The position numbers and the translations under genes are program-made. Below, piece by piece: positions 28,555-36,709 of a DNA stretch of 60,505 nt; the stretch's first letter is position 1, and every line of letters begins with the position of its first letter. The stretch comes from Arthrobacter sp. ISL-65 (GTDB taxonomy: Bacteria; Actinomycetota; Actinomycetes; Actinomycetales; Micrococcaceae): the NCBI RefSeq assembly GCF_018613795.1, contig NZ_JAGGPN010000033.1, positions 1 to 60,505 on the forward strand, written 5' to 3'. The notes under the pieces were generated by a model. It did not search any database. It saw nothing but the letters and a program-made list of their open reading frames with translations, and was not told the origin of the DNA.

Positions 28555-28785
28555 ATGCTTCTACTCTTCGGGTTCAAGACAGTCCAGAAGCCGCTCCCCG
28601 GCCGGGCGGCATCCTGCCGGTACTGCGGCGTGTTCGCCCACCACCACCTGGAGGAGCGCGCCACGAAGTTCACGCTGTTCTTTATCCCGGTTTTCACGAC
28701 GTCCCGCTCCTACCGGATCACCTGCTCGAACTGCGGAGCCACGTCGGTGGTCAACGGCCGCCAGAAGCAGGCACTGGTGGGCTAA
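28555..28785 (+). CDS. Small zinc-ribbon protein
   Basis: A 76-aa protein starting MLLLFGFKTVQKPLPGRAA, with two cysteine pairs (CRYCG and CSNCG) 36 residues apart that would hold one zinc ion. The segment between them (FTLFFIPVFTTSRSY) is hydrophobic and aromatic, typical of the zinc-ribbon family annotated in actinobacteria. AAAGGAA precedes the ATG at a suitable distance. The last 4 bp overlap the convergent cydDC stop. The function is unknown. Confidence 0.85.
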   Translation: MLLLFGFKTVQKPLPGRAASCRYCGVFAHHHLEERATKFTLFFIPVFTTSRSYRITCSNCGATSVVNGRQKQALVG

Positions 28786-31700
28786 CCCCGGCCGGACGCC
28801 ATCACCGCGGAGGCGGAGAGCCGGTGTTCGGGGCGAAGGTCCAGGAGCGCATCACCGGGGCTGATGTCGGCCGGGTTATGGGTCACCAGCACCACGGTGC
28901 GCGACGCAAGTCCGGCACGCAGGTCCGCAATCAGCGCCCGGCCGGATTCGGCGTCGAGGTGCGCCGTTGGCTCGTCCAGGAGGATCACGTCGGCCTGTGT
29001 CATCAGGGTGCGTGCCACTGCCAGCCGCTGCCGTTCGCCACCGCTGAGAAACGCTCCGCCCGGGCCGATGCGGGTATCCAGGCCGTTTTCCAGCCGCGCC
29101 AGCAGGGGCGCCAGCCCAACCGCCGTCAGCGCTTCGCGCATCGAACGCTCGGCCTCCGCCGCAAGCTTCCCACCGGACTGCTGCCCCGGGCTGCCGAGCA
29201 GCAGGTTCCCGCGGACCGTGGAGTCGAAGAGGTGCGCCTCCTGCGGGCACCACGCCGCGGTGCCCGTCACCGCGATGCGGCCTGCCCGGGCAGGGAGAAA
29301 GCCCAGCATCACTGCCAGCAGCGTGGACTTGCCAGCGCCGGACGGGCCGGTCACCGCCAGCCAGCGGCCGGGCTCAGCCACGGCGGACAGACCACTGAAG
29401 ACAGTCCCGCCCCCAGGCCACGCGGCCGACAATTCATCCAGTTCAACGCCCGGCTGCGCGAACTCCCGGGAATCCGGCCGGGAAGGCCGCCCGGTGTCCT
29501 TGCCATCAACGCCGTCCGGGCCTTCCGCAGAGCCCACACCCGCGCGGGGTTCTCCCGGCTGCAGGACGCCCGACTCACCGATGCGACGCAGGACCGCACG
29601 CAATGCCGGAAACTGCCGTACCGCCGTCGTCATGGCCCCAAAAGGTTCGGCGAGCGCCAACTGCAGCAGGACCACGACGCCGACGGTGGTCGCCGGAAGG
29701 GAACCGGCCAGCACCTGGGGAGCCGCCAGCACGGCGCTGTAGAGGGCACCCGCGCCGCACGCGGCCACGGTAAGGCCCTGGCCCAGGCCTTCAGCCCAGG
29801 CCGAACGCCGTGCCGCGCCGGTGGCATCCCGGTCCAGCGCACGGATGGCGTCCAGAACCGGCCGCTTCGCGCCGTTCGCGTGCAGTTCTGCCCTGGCGTC
29901 GAGTGCCGCGGCGACCCGCCGGAGGACCCCGGAACGCAGGCGCTGTTCGGCTTGTGCCGACATCCGGTCGGCGAGCAGCGCCGCGGCCGGGGCGGCCACA
30001 AGGCTTACCAGGGCGGCGGCGAGCGCTGCCGGCAGGGCCGCAGGAAGCAGCCAGCCCACCGTACCGGCAGCAGCGGCGGCCACCGCCACGGCGGTAACCG
30101 GCGGCAGCACCACCCGCGGGAGCAGGTCCCGGACGGTGTCGACGTCCTCGATGACGGCGCCCAGCACATTGCCGCCCTGCAGCAGCCGGCGCAGGGACAG
30201 CGCCCGCTGGCTGAGGGACGCCCAGAGGCCGCCGCGGAGCTTCGTCAGTGAGGCAAACACGGCTTCGTGCAGGAGGAGGCGCTCGCAGTAACGCAGAACG
30301 GCGCGGCCGATGCCGAAGAACCGGACGCCGACGATGGCCGTCAGGAGGTACATGATGGGCGGCTGCTCACTGGCGCGCAGGATGAGCCATCCGGACAGCC
30401 CGGAAAGCGCGACGGCGAACAGGGCGGCCAGGGCCCCGACGAGTCCGGAGGCCGCGAACCGTCCGCGGACGGGCGCGAGCAGCCGGGCAAGCATGCCGGC
30501 CACGTCACCGGAGCCGGGTTGTGCCTCGGCAACCGGGACGCCGGCCGTCCTGGTTCCGGCCTCCGCCCAGGAGTCTCCCCTGCCGTCGGCCGACGCACTG
30601 GGAACGGCGGCGCTGGCCGAAGCCTGGGCAGTGGCCGTAGTTTCAACAGCGGGCACTGCAGGTGCCGCCGCTCCTCGGCCGGACAGCGGCACGATATGGT
30701 CCGCGAGTTCCCTCGTCTGGCGGTCGTGGGCCACCAGGATGACGGTGGCGCAGCCGTGCAGCGAACGGATCGCGTCGTGGACACGGTTGGCCGATTCGCG
30801 GTCGAGGTGTGCGGTGGGCTCGTCCAGGAGCAATACCGTGGCTCCCGCCTCGATGCGGGCCAGCCCGCGGGCAAGGGCCACGCGGCGCAACTCGCCCGGG
30901 CTCAGTTCGGCCGGATGCTTGTCCGCCAGATGGTCCGCGCCTACGGCCGCCAGGCAGCGCAGCACTCCCCCGGCATGTGCTTCGTCGCCGGCTGCCGCTG
31001 CACTGGTTACTTCGGTGCCGGCTGTAACAGTCCCGGCCGTCAGGTACAGCAGGACTTCACCGCGCACGGTGTCCGCCACCATCACGGGATGCTGCGGCAC
31101 CCAGGCCACGTCGCCGGCAGTGAATCCTTCAACAGTTCCGGAGACCGCGGTGCCGCACCCGGTTCCGACCGTGCCCGCCAGAACTCCCAGCACCGTGCTT
31201 TTGCCCGCCCCGCTGGGGCCGTCCAGCGCGGTGACCAGTCCGGCCGGCGCCAAAAAGCTCAGGGGGCCGACGGCGGGACCCTGCCTTCCCGGATAGCTGA
31301 CCGTGAGGTCCCGGACCCTCAGGCTGCCCGGGCCCGCCTCATCGGCGGCCTCCACACCGCCCGGCCCTGCCGAGGCCGGACCGGGCACGAGCCGCCGGGG
31401 CTCCGGTGCTTCCAGCACCGCCGTAGTTTCAGCAAGGGCGGCCCGGCCGTCATCGCTCGCGTGGTGTGCGGTCCCCAACTCACGGAGCGGAAGATAGCAG
31501 TCGGGGGCGAGGATGAGGGCAAGCAGCCCGGCCTCCAGCGCCATGTCGCCGTGGACGAGCCGGACGCCGATGAACACCGCCACCACGGCAACGGAGATCG
31601 TGGCGATCAGTTCCAGGGCGAGGGCGGAGAGGAACGCCGTCCGCAGGGTCCCCATGGTCCGCGACCGGTAATCCTCGGAGATGTCCTCCAGGGCGCGGCG

Positions 31701-32333
31701 CTGGGCGGCGGCGCGGCCGAGTCCCACCAGCACCGGCAGTCCCTTGGCGAGTTCGAGCATGTGCCCGGACAGCCTGGACAGGGCGGCCTGGGCATCCCGC
31801 ACCTTGTCCTCCGTGTAGCGGCCGATCAGCACCATGAACACGGGAACCAGGGGCACCGTCAGCACGATCACCACCGCGCTGACCCAGTCGGCGAAAAGGA
31901 TCCGGGCGCCGAGCAGCAGCGGTATGACCGCACAGTTCACCAGCGCGGGGAGGTACTGCGTGTAATAGCTGTCCAGCGCATCCAGGCCTCGCGTCGCAAG
32001 CACTGCCAGGCCGCCGTCGGAAGGGCCTGCGGACCGGACGCCGTTGCGCACTGCCGTCTCCAGGAGTTGCGCGCGCAGCTCCTCCTTGACGCCCAGGGCG
32101 GCGCGCCTCGCGGCGACGCCCTGCGCCCAGACCGTCACGGACCGCAGCACCACGCCGGCCGCGCCCCAGCCCAGCTGGCCAGCCCACGCGGCGTCCTGCG
32201 TCATGAGGCCGGCCAGCAGATCGGCGACGGCCTGCCCCATGAGCACCAGGGACAGGGCCTTTAGAGCAGCCAGCAGGCCCAGTCCGTAGAGGGCGCGGCG
32301 GGTGGAGGGTCCGGACGGGAACTGGGGTTTCAA
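28782..32333 (-). CDS. cydDC: CydD-CydC fusion, heterodimeric-type cysteine/glutathione ABC exporter
   Basis: A single 1183-aa polypeptide carrying both halves of the thiol exporter needed to assemble cytochrome bd. The CydD half has a transmembrane domain (residues 10-300, with the CydD-typical ILAPDCYLPLRELG) and an ATPase with GPSGAGKST near 372, LSPGELRRVALARGL near 478 and LLLDEPTAHLD near 501. The linker (about 545-600) is Ala/Ser/Thr-rich. The CydC half has its own membrane domain and an ATPase with GPSGAGKST near 998 and LSGGERQRLAVARTL near 1097. The start is a TTG at 32333, 6 nt after cydB. In E. coli these are two genes; fusion is common in high-GC Gram-positives. Confidence 0.94.
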   Translation of the reverse strand: MKPQFPSGPSTRRALYGLGLLAALKALSLVLMGQAVADLLAGLMTQDAAWAGQLGWGAAGVVLRSVTVWAQGVAARRAALGVKEELRAQLLETAVRNGVRSAGPSDGGLAVLATRGLDALDSYYTQYLPALVNCAVIPLLLGARILFADWVSAVVIVLTVPLVPVFMVLIGRYTEDKVRDAQAALSRLSGHMLELAKGLPVLVGLGRAAAQRRALEDISEDYRSRTMGTLRTAFLSALALELIATISVAVVAVFIGVRLVHGDMALEAGLLALILAPDCYLPLRELGTAHHASDDGRAALAETTAVLEAPEPRRLVPGPASAGPGGVEAADEAGPGSLRVRDLTVSYPGRQGPAVGPLSFLAPAGLVTALDGPSGAGKSTVLGVLAGTVGTGCGTAVSGTVEGFTAGDVAWVPQHPVMVADTVRGEVLLYLTAGTVTAGTEVTSAAAAGDEAHAGGVLRCLAAVGADHLADKHPAELSPGELRRVALARGLARIEAGATVLLLDEPTAHLDRESANRVHDAIRSLHGCATVILVAHDRQTRELADHIVPLSGRGAAAPAVPAVETTATAQASASAAVPSASADGRGDSWAEAGTRTAGVPVAEAQPGSGDVAGMLARLLAPVRGRFAASGLVGALAALFAVALSGLSGWLILRASEQPPIMYLLTAIVGVRFFGIGRAVLRYCERLLLHEAVFASLTKLRGGLWASLSQRALSLRRLLQGGNVLGAVIEDVDTVRDLLPRVVLPPVTAVAVAAAAAGTVGWLLPAALPAALAAALVSLVAAPAAALLADRMSAQAEQRLRSGVLRRVAAALDARAELHANGAKRPVLDAIRALDRDATGAARRSAWAEGLGQGLTVAACGAGALYSAVLAAPQVLAGSLPATTVGVVVLLQLALAEPFGAMTTAVRQFPALRAVLRRIGESGVLQPGEPRAGVGSAEGPDGVDGKDTGRPSRPDSREFAQPGVELDELSAAWPGGGTVFSGLSAVAEPGRWLAVTGPSGAGKSTLLAVMLGFLPARAGRIAVTGTAAWCPQEAHLFDSTVRGNLLLGSPGQQSGGKLAAEAERSMREALTAVGLAPLLARLENGLDTRIGPGGAFLSGGERQRLAVARTLMTQADVILLDEPTAHLDAESGRALIADLRAGLASRTVVLVTHNPADISPGDALLDLRPEHRLSASAVMASGRG

Positions 32334-32339
32334 TGCGGG

Positions 32340-33389
32340 TCAGTCTTTCCTGATGAGTGCTTTAGCGGCGACCGCGGGCAGGAAGCTGTGCGCCTCCGGA
32401 ATGTGGGCGGCGCTGACGCGGCGGCGGAACACCCAGTACGTCCACGCCTGGTAGGCGATCACCAGCGGCAGCCCCACGCACGCCACGATGCTCATCAGAC
32501 CGAGCGTGTAGTCCGAGGACGAGGCGTTGGCGATGGTGAGGTTGAAAGCGGGGTCAATGGTGGACGGCAGGACCACCGGGAACACAGCCCCGAAGATGGA
32601 GGCGGAGCCGCCCACCAGGAACACGCCGATTGCCAGGAAGGCCCGGCCTTCGTTTCCCTTCCGGGCCTGGGCCCATGCCACGGCCGCGGCAACCACCGCC
32701 ACCCCGAGGACAACCAGCGTCCAGGCTTCACCGCTGAGGACCTGCACGCCGATGGCCCAGCCTGCCATCGGGAGGAGCAGGACGGGAAGCAGCCGCACAA
32801 ACCACCGCCGCGCGCGGTGCCGGACGTCGCCGTCGGTCTTCAATGCCAGGAACGCCAAGGCGTGCAGCAGGGCAAAGCCAGCCACTGCCAGGCCCCCCAG
32901 CACCGCGTACCAGCTGAACCAGGCGAACGGCCCGCCGTCGCGGTCGCCGTTGGCGTCCAGCGGCAGTCCGGTGGTGGTCAGCCCCAGGGCGGCACCCACG
33001 CCGAAGGCGGCCAGGAAGGATCCGGCGGCGATCGCCCAGTCCCAGGTGTTGCGCCAGCGGTCGGTGTCCACCTTGCCGCGGTATTCGAACGCCACCGCCC
33101 GGAAGATCAGCGCGACAAGGACCAGCAGCAGCGGCAGGTACAGGGCGGAGAACAGGGAGGCGTACCAGAACGGGAAGGCCGCGAAGGTGGCGCCGCCGGC
33201 GGTGAGAAGCCAGACTTCGTTTCCATCCCAGACCGGCCCGATGGTGTTGAGGAGCACGCGGCGTTCGGTGTTGTTGCGGGCAAAGATCTTCATCAGCATC
33301 CCAACCCCAAGATCGAATCCCTCCAGGAAGAGGTAGCCGGTCCACAGGACGGCGATGGCAATGAACCAGATGGTTGGCAGCAGTTCCAT
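32340..33389 (-). CDS. cydB: Cytochrome bd ubiquinol/menaquinol oxidase subunit II
   Basis: A 349-aa membrane protein with about nine hydrophobic helices. It begins MELLPTIWFIAIAVLWTGYL followed by FLEGFDLGVGML, the CydB signature, and contains GPVWDGNEVWLLTAGGATFA. It pairs with CydA to form the high-affinity terminal oxidase that reduces O2 to water without proton pumping. It lies 18 nt downstream of cydA and 6 nt upstream of cydDC in one operon, so oxidase and assembly factor are made together. Confidence 0.97.
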   Translation of the reverse strand: MELLPTIWFIAIAVLWTGYLFLEGFDLGVGMLMKIFARNNTERRVLLNTIGPVWDGNEVWLLTAGGATFAAFPFWYASLFSALYLPLLLVLVALIFRAVAFEYRGKVDTDRWRNTWDWAIAAGSFLAAFGVGAALGLTTTGLPLDANGDRDGGPFAWFSWYAVLGGLAVAGFALLHALAFLALKTDGDVRHRARRWFVRLLPVLLLPMAGWAIGVQVLSGEAWTLVVLGVAVVAAAVAWAQARKGNEGRAFLAIGVFLVGGSASIFGAVFPVVLPSTIDPAFNLTIANASSSDYTLGLMSIVACVGLPLVIAYQAWTYWVFRRRVSAAHIPEAHSFLPAVAAKALIRKD

Positions 33390-33407
33390 GCTTTGTATCC
33401 TCGGGTC

Positions 33408-35009
33408 TTAGTAGGCGAAGGCCAGGACATCGTCGGAGGTTCCGGGCTTGTCCGGTCCGCCGTCGCGGGGTGTGGCGTCCTCGTTCTCGTCAACCGGCGC
33501 GTGGACCAGTTCGGGCATTGCCGAGGCGACGCCGCCCCGGACGTACTTCACGAGGAGTTTCACCTCCACCACGAGGAGCACTGCGTAGATCAGGGTGAGG
33601 ACAATGAGGGACGTCAGGATTTCGCCAGCGGAAACCCCTGGCGAAACAGCCGCGGCCGTGAACATGAAGACCTGGTCGATGCCGTTGAGGTCGGGGTTGG
33701 GGGCCACAACGAAGGGCTGGCGGCCCATTTCCGTGAAGATCCAGCCCGCTGCGTTGGCACCGAAGGGAGCCAGGATGCCGAACACGGCCAGCCGCATTAG
33801 CCAGCGCGACTCGGGGACGGTCCCCTTGCGGGTCAGCCAGAGTGCCACCAGGGCGGCGAGGGCAGCCAGGCCGCCGAAGCCGATCATGGCCCGGAAGCCC
33901 CAGTAGGTGACCTCCATGACCGGCACGTACTCGACTTCCTGGCCGGCGCGGTCACCGTAGATGGGGTTGTCCGGCACGTGTGTGCCGTAGTCCGCCTTGT
34001 ACTGCTCGATCAGGCTGTTGACGCCCTTGACCTCCGTGGTGAAGTCGCCCTTGGCGAGGTAGGACAGGATGCCCGGGACCTCGATCAGCGCCACGATGTC
34101 GTCGCAGTTGCGGGAGCCGACGTTGCCGACACTCAGGACGGAGAATCCCGTACCGTCGTGGCACGCGGCTTCGGCGGCGGCCATCTTCATGGGCTGCTGT
34201 TCGAACATCAGCTTGCCTTGCAGGTCTCCGGTGAGCGCGGTTCCGGCAAAGGAGATCATGGCGACGACGGCGCCGATCCGCAGGGACTTGATCCACACCG
34301 TGTAGTCGGTGCGGTCGCGGCCCGGGATCGCGGCCTCACCGGCGATGACCTTTCCGTCCGCCCCGACGGTGTCGATGCCGTCGCGGCGCCGGCGCCAGAG
34401 GTGGTACCAAGCGATGCCCAGCAGGAATCCCCCGGCCACGGCAAGCGCGCCGAAGAGGGTGTGGGGCACGGCCACCAGGGCGGTGTTGTTGGTGAACACG
34501 GCCCAGGCGTCGGTCATGACCGGGCGGCCGTCAATCATCGTGACGCCGACGGGGTGCTGCATCCAGCTGTTGGCCACGATGATGAAGTACGCGGAGAAGA
34601 AGGAGCCCACCACGGCGATCCAGAGGCAGGCGAGGTGGATGCCCTTCTTCAGCTGCTTCCAGCCGAAGATCCACAGGCCCAGGAAGGTCGACTCGACGAA
34701 GAAGGCGAGGAGCGCCTCGAGGGCCAGCGGGGCGCCGAAGACGTCACCCACGAACCGGCTGTATTCGCTCCAGGCCATGCCGAACTGGAACTCCTGGACG
34801 ATGCCCGTGGCCACGCCCATGATGAAGTTGATGAGGAAGAGCTTTCCCCAGAACTTGGTCATCCGCAGATAGGCCGGGTTCCCGGTGCGGTACCAGACGG
34901 TCTGCATCACTGCGACGACCAGGCCCAGGCCGATTGTCAGCGGCACCATCATGAAGTGGTAGACGGTAGTGATTCCGAATTGCCAGCGTGCGATTTCCAA
35001 GGCGTCCAA
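33408..35009 (-). CDS. cydA: Cytochrome bd oxidase subunit I
   Basis: The haem-carrying subunit, 533 aa. The N-terminal ARWQFGITTVYHFMMVPLT contains the conserved histidine for haem b595. The quinol-binding Q-loop precedes GRQPFVVAPN, the family GRQPW-like motif, here with Phe. A further conserved histidine lies in NSWMQHPVGVTM. The first start codon is a TTG at 35009 behind an AGGGA; a second TTG at 35000 is also possible. Two 17-bp inverted repeats lie 44-84 nt upstream, implying repression by the neighbouring BlaI-type regulator. It heads the operon cydA-cydB-cydDC. Confidence 0.97.
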   Translation of the reverse strand: MDALEIARWQFGITTVYHFMMVPLTIGLGLVVAVMQTVWYRTGNPAYLRMTKFWGKLFLINFIMGVATGIVQEFQFGMAWSEYSRFVGDVFGAPLALEALLAFFVESTFLGLWIFGWKQLKKGIHLACLWIAVVGSFFSAYFIIVANSWMQHPVGVTMIDGRPVMTDAWAVFTNNTALVAVPHTLFGALAVAGGFLLGIAWYHLWRRRRDGIDTVGADGKVIAGEAAIPGRDRTDYTVWIKSLRIGAVVAMISFAGTALTGDLQGKLMFEQQPMKMAAAEAACHDGTGFSVLSVGNVGSRNCDDIVALIEVPGILSYLAKGDFTTEVKGVNSLIEQYKADYGTHVPDNPIYGDRAGQEVEYVPVMEVTYWGFRAMIGFGGLAALAALVALWLTRKGTVPESRWLMRLAVFGILAPFGANAAGWIFTEMGRQPFVVAPNPDLNGIDQVFMFTAAAVSPGVSAGEILTSLIVLTLIYAVLLVVEVKLLVKYVRGGVASAMPELVHAPVDENEDATPRDGGPDKPGTSDDVLAFAY

Positions 35010-35052
35010 GGCGGTCCCTACTTACGATTGGGTTTAGCTCTCCAGCGCTGTT

Positions 35053-35069
35053 TTCTACGCAACGTAGAA
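35053..35069. promoter_or_regulatory. BlaI-type operator 1 (cydA side)
   Basis: Inverted repeat TTCTAC-GCAAC-GTAGAA. The half-sites are identical to those at 35077 and 35165. It is centred 52 nt upstream of the cydA start. Confidence 0.75.
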
Positions 35070-35076
35070 CTTCAAC

Positions 35077-35093
35077 TTCTACAGAGTGTAGAA
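35077..35093. promoter_or_regulatory. BlaI-type operator 2 (cydA side)
   Basis: Inverted repeat TTCTAC-AGAGT-GTAGAA, centred 24 bp from operator 1, a little over two helical turns, allowing dimers to bind on nearly the same face. Confidence 0.75.
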
Positions 35094-35164
35094 CACGGGG
35101 CGAACACTGTAAACACGGTTGCATGCACACCGGAGGAACGCAATCACCCGCGACGCGCCGAACG

Positions 35165-35181
35165 TTCTACCTCATGTAGAA
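35165..35181. promoter_or_regulatory. BlaI-type operator 3 (repressor gene side)
   Basis: Inverted repeat TTCTAC-CTCAT-GTAGAA, 99 nt upstream of the repressor ATG. Its right half overlaps the likely -35 of that gene, consistent with autoregulation. Confidence 0.75.
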
Positions 35182-35205
35182 ACAAACGGCCAAACGCGAT
35201 AGATT
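35177..35205 (+). promoter_or_regulatory. Candidate promoter of the BlaI-M56 operon
   Basis: -35-like TAGAAA (35177-35182), 17-nt spacer, -10 TAGATT (35200-35205), predicting transcription near 35212. The -35 lies inside operator 3. Confidence 0.45.
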
Positions 35206-35280
35206 TGAAGTTGCAGTATTGGAATCACGGCACGGGCCGGGCAACCGGCCCTTAGCAGTGCGTTGTCAAAGGATGTACAG

Positions 35281-35667
35281 ATGGCAAGTCTTGGGGAACT
35301 CGAACGCGCAGTCATGGACCTGCTATGGGCGGGCCACGAAGCAGCCACGGCCAACACGCTGCGGGATCTGCTTGCGCAGAGCACGGCAGCGCACGGCGGA
35401 GCAGCAGGGCATGAGGGCAAGGACCTGGCGGTCACCACCGTACTGACGGTCCTCTCGCGGCTCGAAAAGAAGGGCCTCGTGGAACGCGAACGCGGCACCC
35501 GGCCGCACCGCTACCAGGCTGTATCCAGCCGCGAAGACCACACCGCCGAACTCATGCACGAAGTGCTGGGATCCGCTCCGGACCGCGAGGCCGTGCTGGC
35601 CCGGTTCATCGGGTCGGTGACGGAAAGTGAAGCCGAGACGCTGCGCAAACTGCTTGGCCACAGCTAA
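35281..35667 (+). CDS. BlaI/MecI/CopY-family winged-helix repressor
   Basis: A 128-aa dimeric repressor. The N-terminal winged helix starts LGELERAVMDLLWAGHEAAT and continues through TTVLTVLSRLEKKGLVERER and the wing GTRPHRYQAV, the hallmark of the family. The C-terminal helices (DREAVLARFIGSVTESEAET) form the dimer and protease-sensitive region. I chose the ATG at 35281, preceded by AAAGGA, over a TTG six codons earlier. It is followed 6 nt later by an M56 peptidase, the usual sensor/protease partner, and is divergent from cydA with three shared operators between them. Confidence 0.94.
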   Translation: MASLGELERAVMDLLWAGHEAATANTLRDLLAQSTAAHGGAAGHEGKDLAVTTVLTVLSRLEKKGLVERERGTRPHRYQAVSSREDHTAELMHEVLGSAPDREAVLARFIGSVTESEAETLRKLLGHS

Positions 35668-35673
35668 CACCTG

Positions 35674-36660
35674 ATGTTCTGGACCTCATATTTTCTGGCG
35701 GTCCTGGCGATAGTACTGGCCTGGCCGGTACCTATCCTTCTTTCGCGTGCCCACTGGCCGGCGCGCGACCCCTTTACGGCCATGGTGCTGTGGCAGGCCA
35801 TCGGCCTCGCCGGCGGGCTGTCCATGATCGGCGCCATGCTGGTTTACGGCCTCGAACCCGTCGGCGACAACCTCCTTGCGGGCCTGCGCGCCCTGGCAGA
35901 CATGGTGCTGTTTGCAGCGCCCACCACGGCGCTGGGTTTTTGGCATCTCTTCGCGCTCTCCGCGGCGGCGCTGCTGACAGCACACCTCGTCTTCACGCTG
36001 CTGCTGACCTATTACAAGATTGAGCGCCAGCGCAGGCGGCACCGCGAGCTGCTGGCCCTCCTGGCCTCGCCGTCCGATGACGGGCCAGGCACGGTGGTCA
36101 TCAACCACGATTCCCCGGTGGCGTACTGCCTGCCGGGCGGCGCCCGCTCCGTCACGGTGCTCTCTGACGGACTCATGGCGGCCCTTGAACCGGCGGAGCT
36201 GCGTGCCGTCCTGATCCACGAAAACGCGCACCTGACCCAGCGCCACCACCTGCTGCTGTGGGCCTTCGCCGCCTGGCGCCAGGCACTGCCCTGGCTGCCC
36301 ACCACACGCCTTGCCCAGGAAGCCGTGAACTCCCTGATCGAAATGCTGGCGGACGACGTTGCCCTCAAGACGGAGAGCAAGGCGACGCTGATCAAGGCCA
36401 TAGCCATCGTCGCCAGCGGTTCAGCAGCGCCCGCGGGGGCCGCCGTCGTGGAACCGGCCAATCTGGCCGGGGCAAGCCTGCAGTTGCCGGACGTTGCCGG
36501 AGGTGCCGGGCTGGCGAGCACGACGGCGTCACGCGTCAGCCGCCTTCTCTCACCCCGGCCGCCGCTCGCCGGAGGCCTCCGCGCAGCCGTACTTGCCGTA
36601 TGCGCGCTGCTGCTGGCGATGCCCACCGCCCTGCTGATCGTCCCCGGCCTGCTGGGCTGA
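35674..36660 (+). CDS. M56-family membrane metallopeptidase (BlaR1/MecR1-like, no sensor domain)
   Basis: A 328-aa integral membrane zinc protease. Four hydrophobic segments lie in the first 120 residues (for example MFWTSYFLAVLAIVLAWPVP). The catalytic HENAH is at residues 182-186, with a third-ligand glutamate in NSLIEMLADDVAL near 224, and a final membrane helix (AAVLAVCALLLAMPTALLIV) ends the protein. In BlaR1 the penicillin-binding sensor follows; here the chain stops after the last helix, so any signal must be sensed by the membrane part or another protein. It is in an operon with the repressor it presumably cleaves. Confidence 0.93.
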   Translation: MFWTSYFLAVLAIVLAWPVPILLSRAHWPARDPFTAMVLWQAIGLAGGLSMIGAMLVYGLEPVGDNLLAGLRALADMVLFAAPTTALGFWHLFALSAAALLTAHLVFTLLLTYYKIERQRRRHRELLALLASPSDDGPGTVVINHDSPVAYCLPGGARSVTVLSDGLMAALEPAELRAVLIHENAHLTQRHHLLLWAFAAWRQALPWLPTTRLAQEAVNSLIEMLADDVALKTESKATLIKAIAIVASGSAAPAGAAVVEPANLAGASLQLPDVAGGAGLASTTASRVSRLLSPRPPLAGGLRAAVLAVCALLLAMPTALLIVPGLLG

Positions 36661-36709
36661 GCCTGCCTGCCGGGCCGGACCAGGGCGTCGATGGATTCGG
36701 CGCCGGCGC

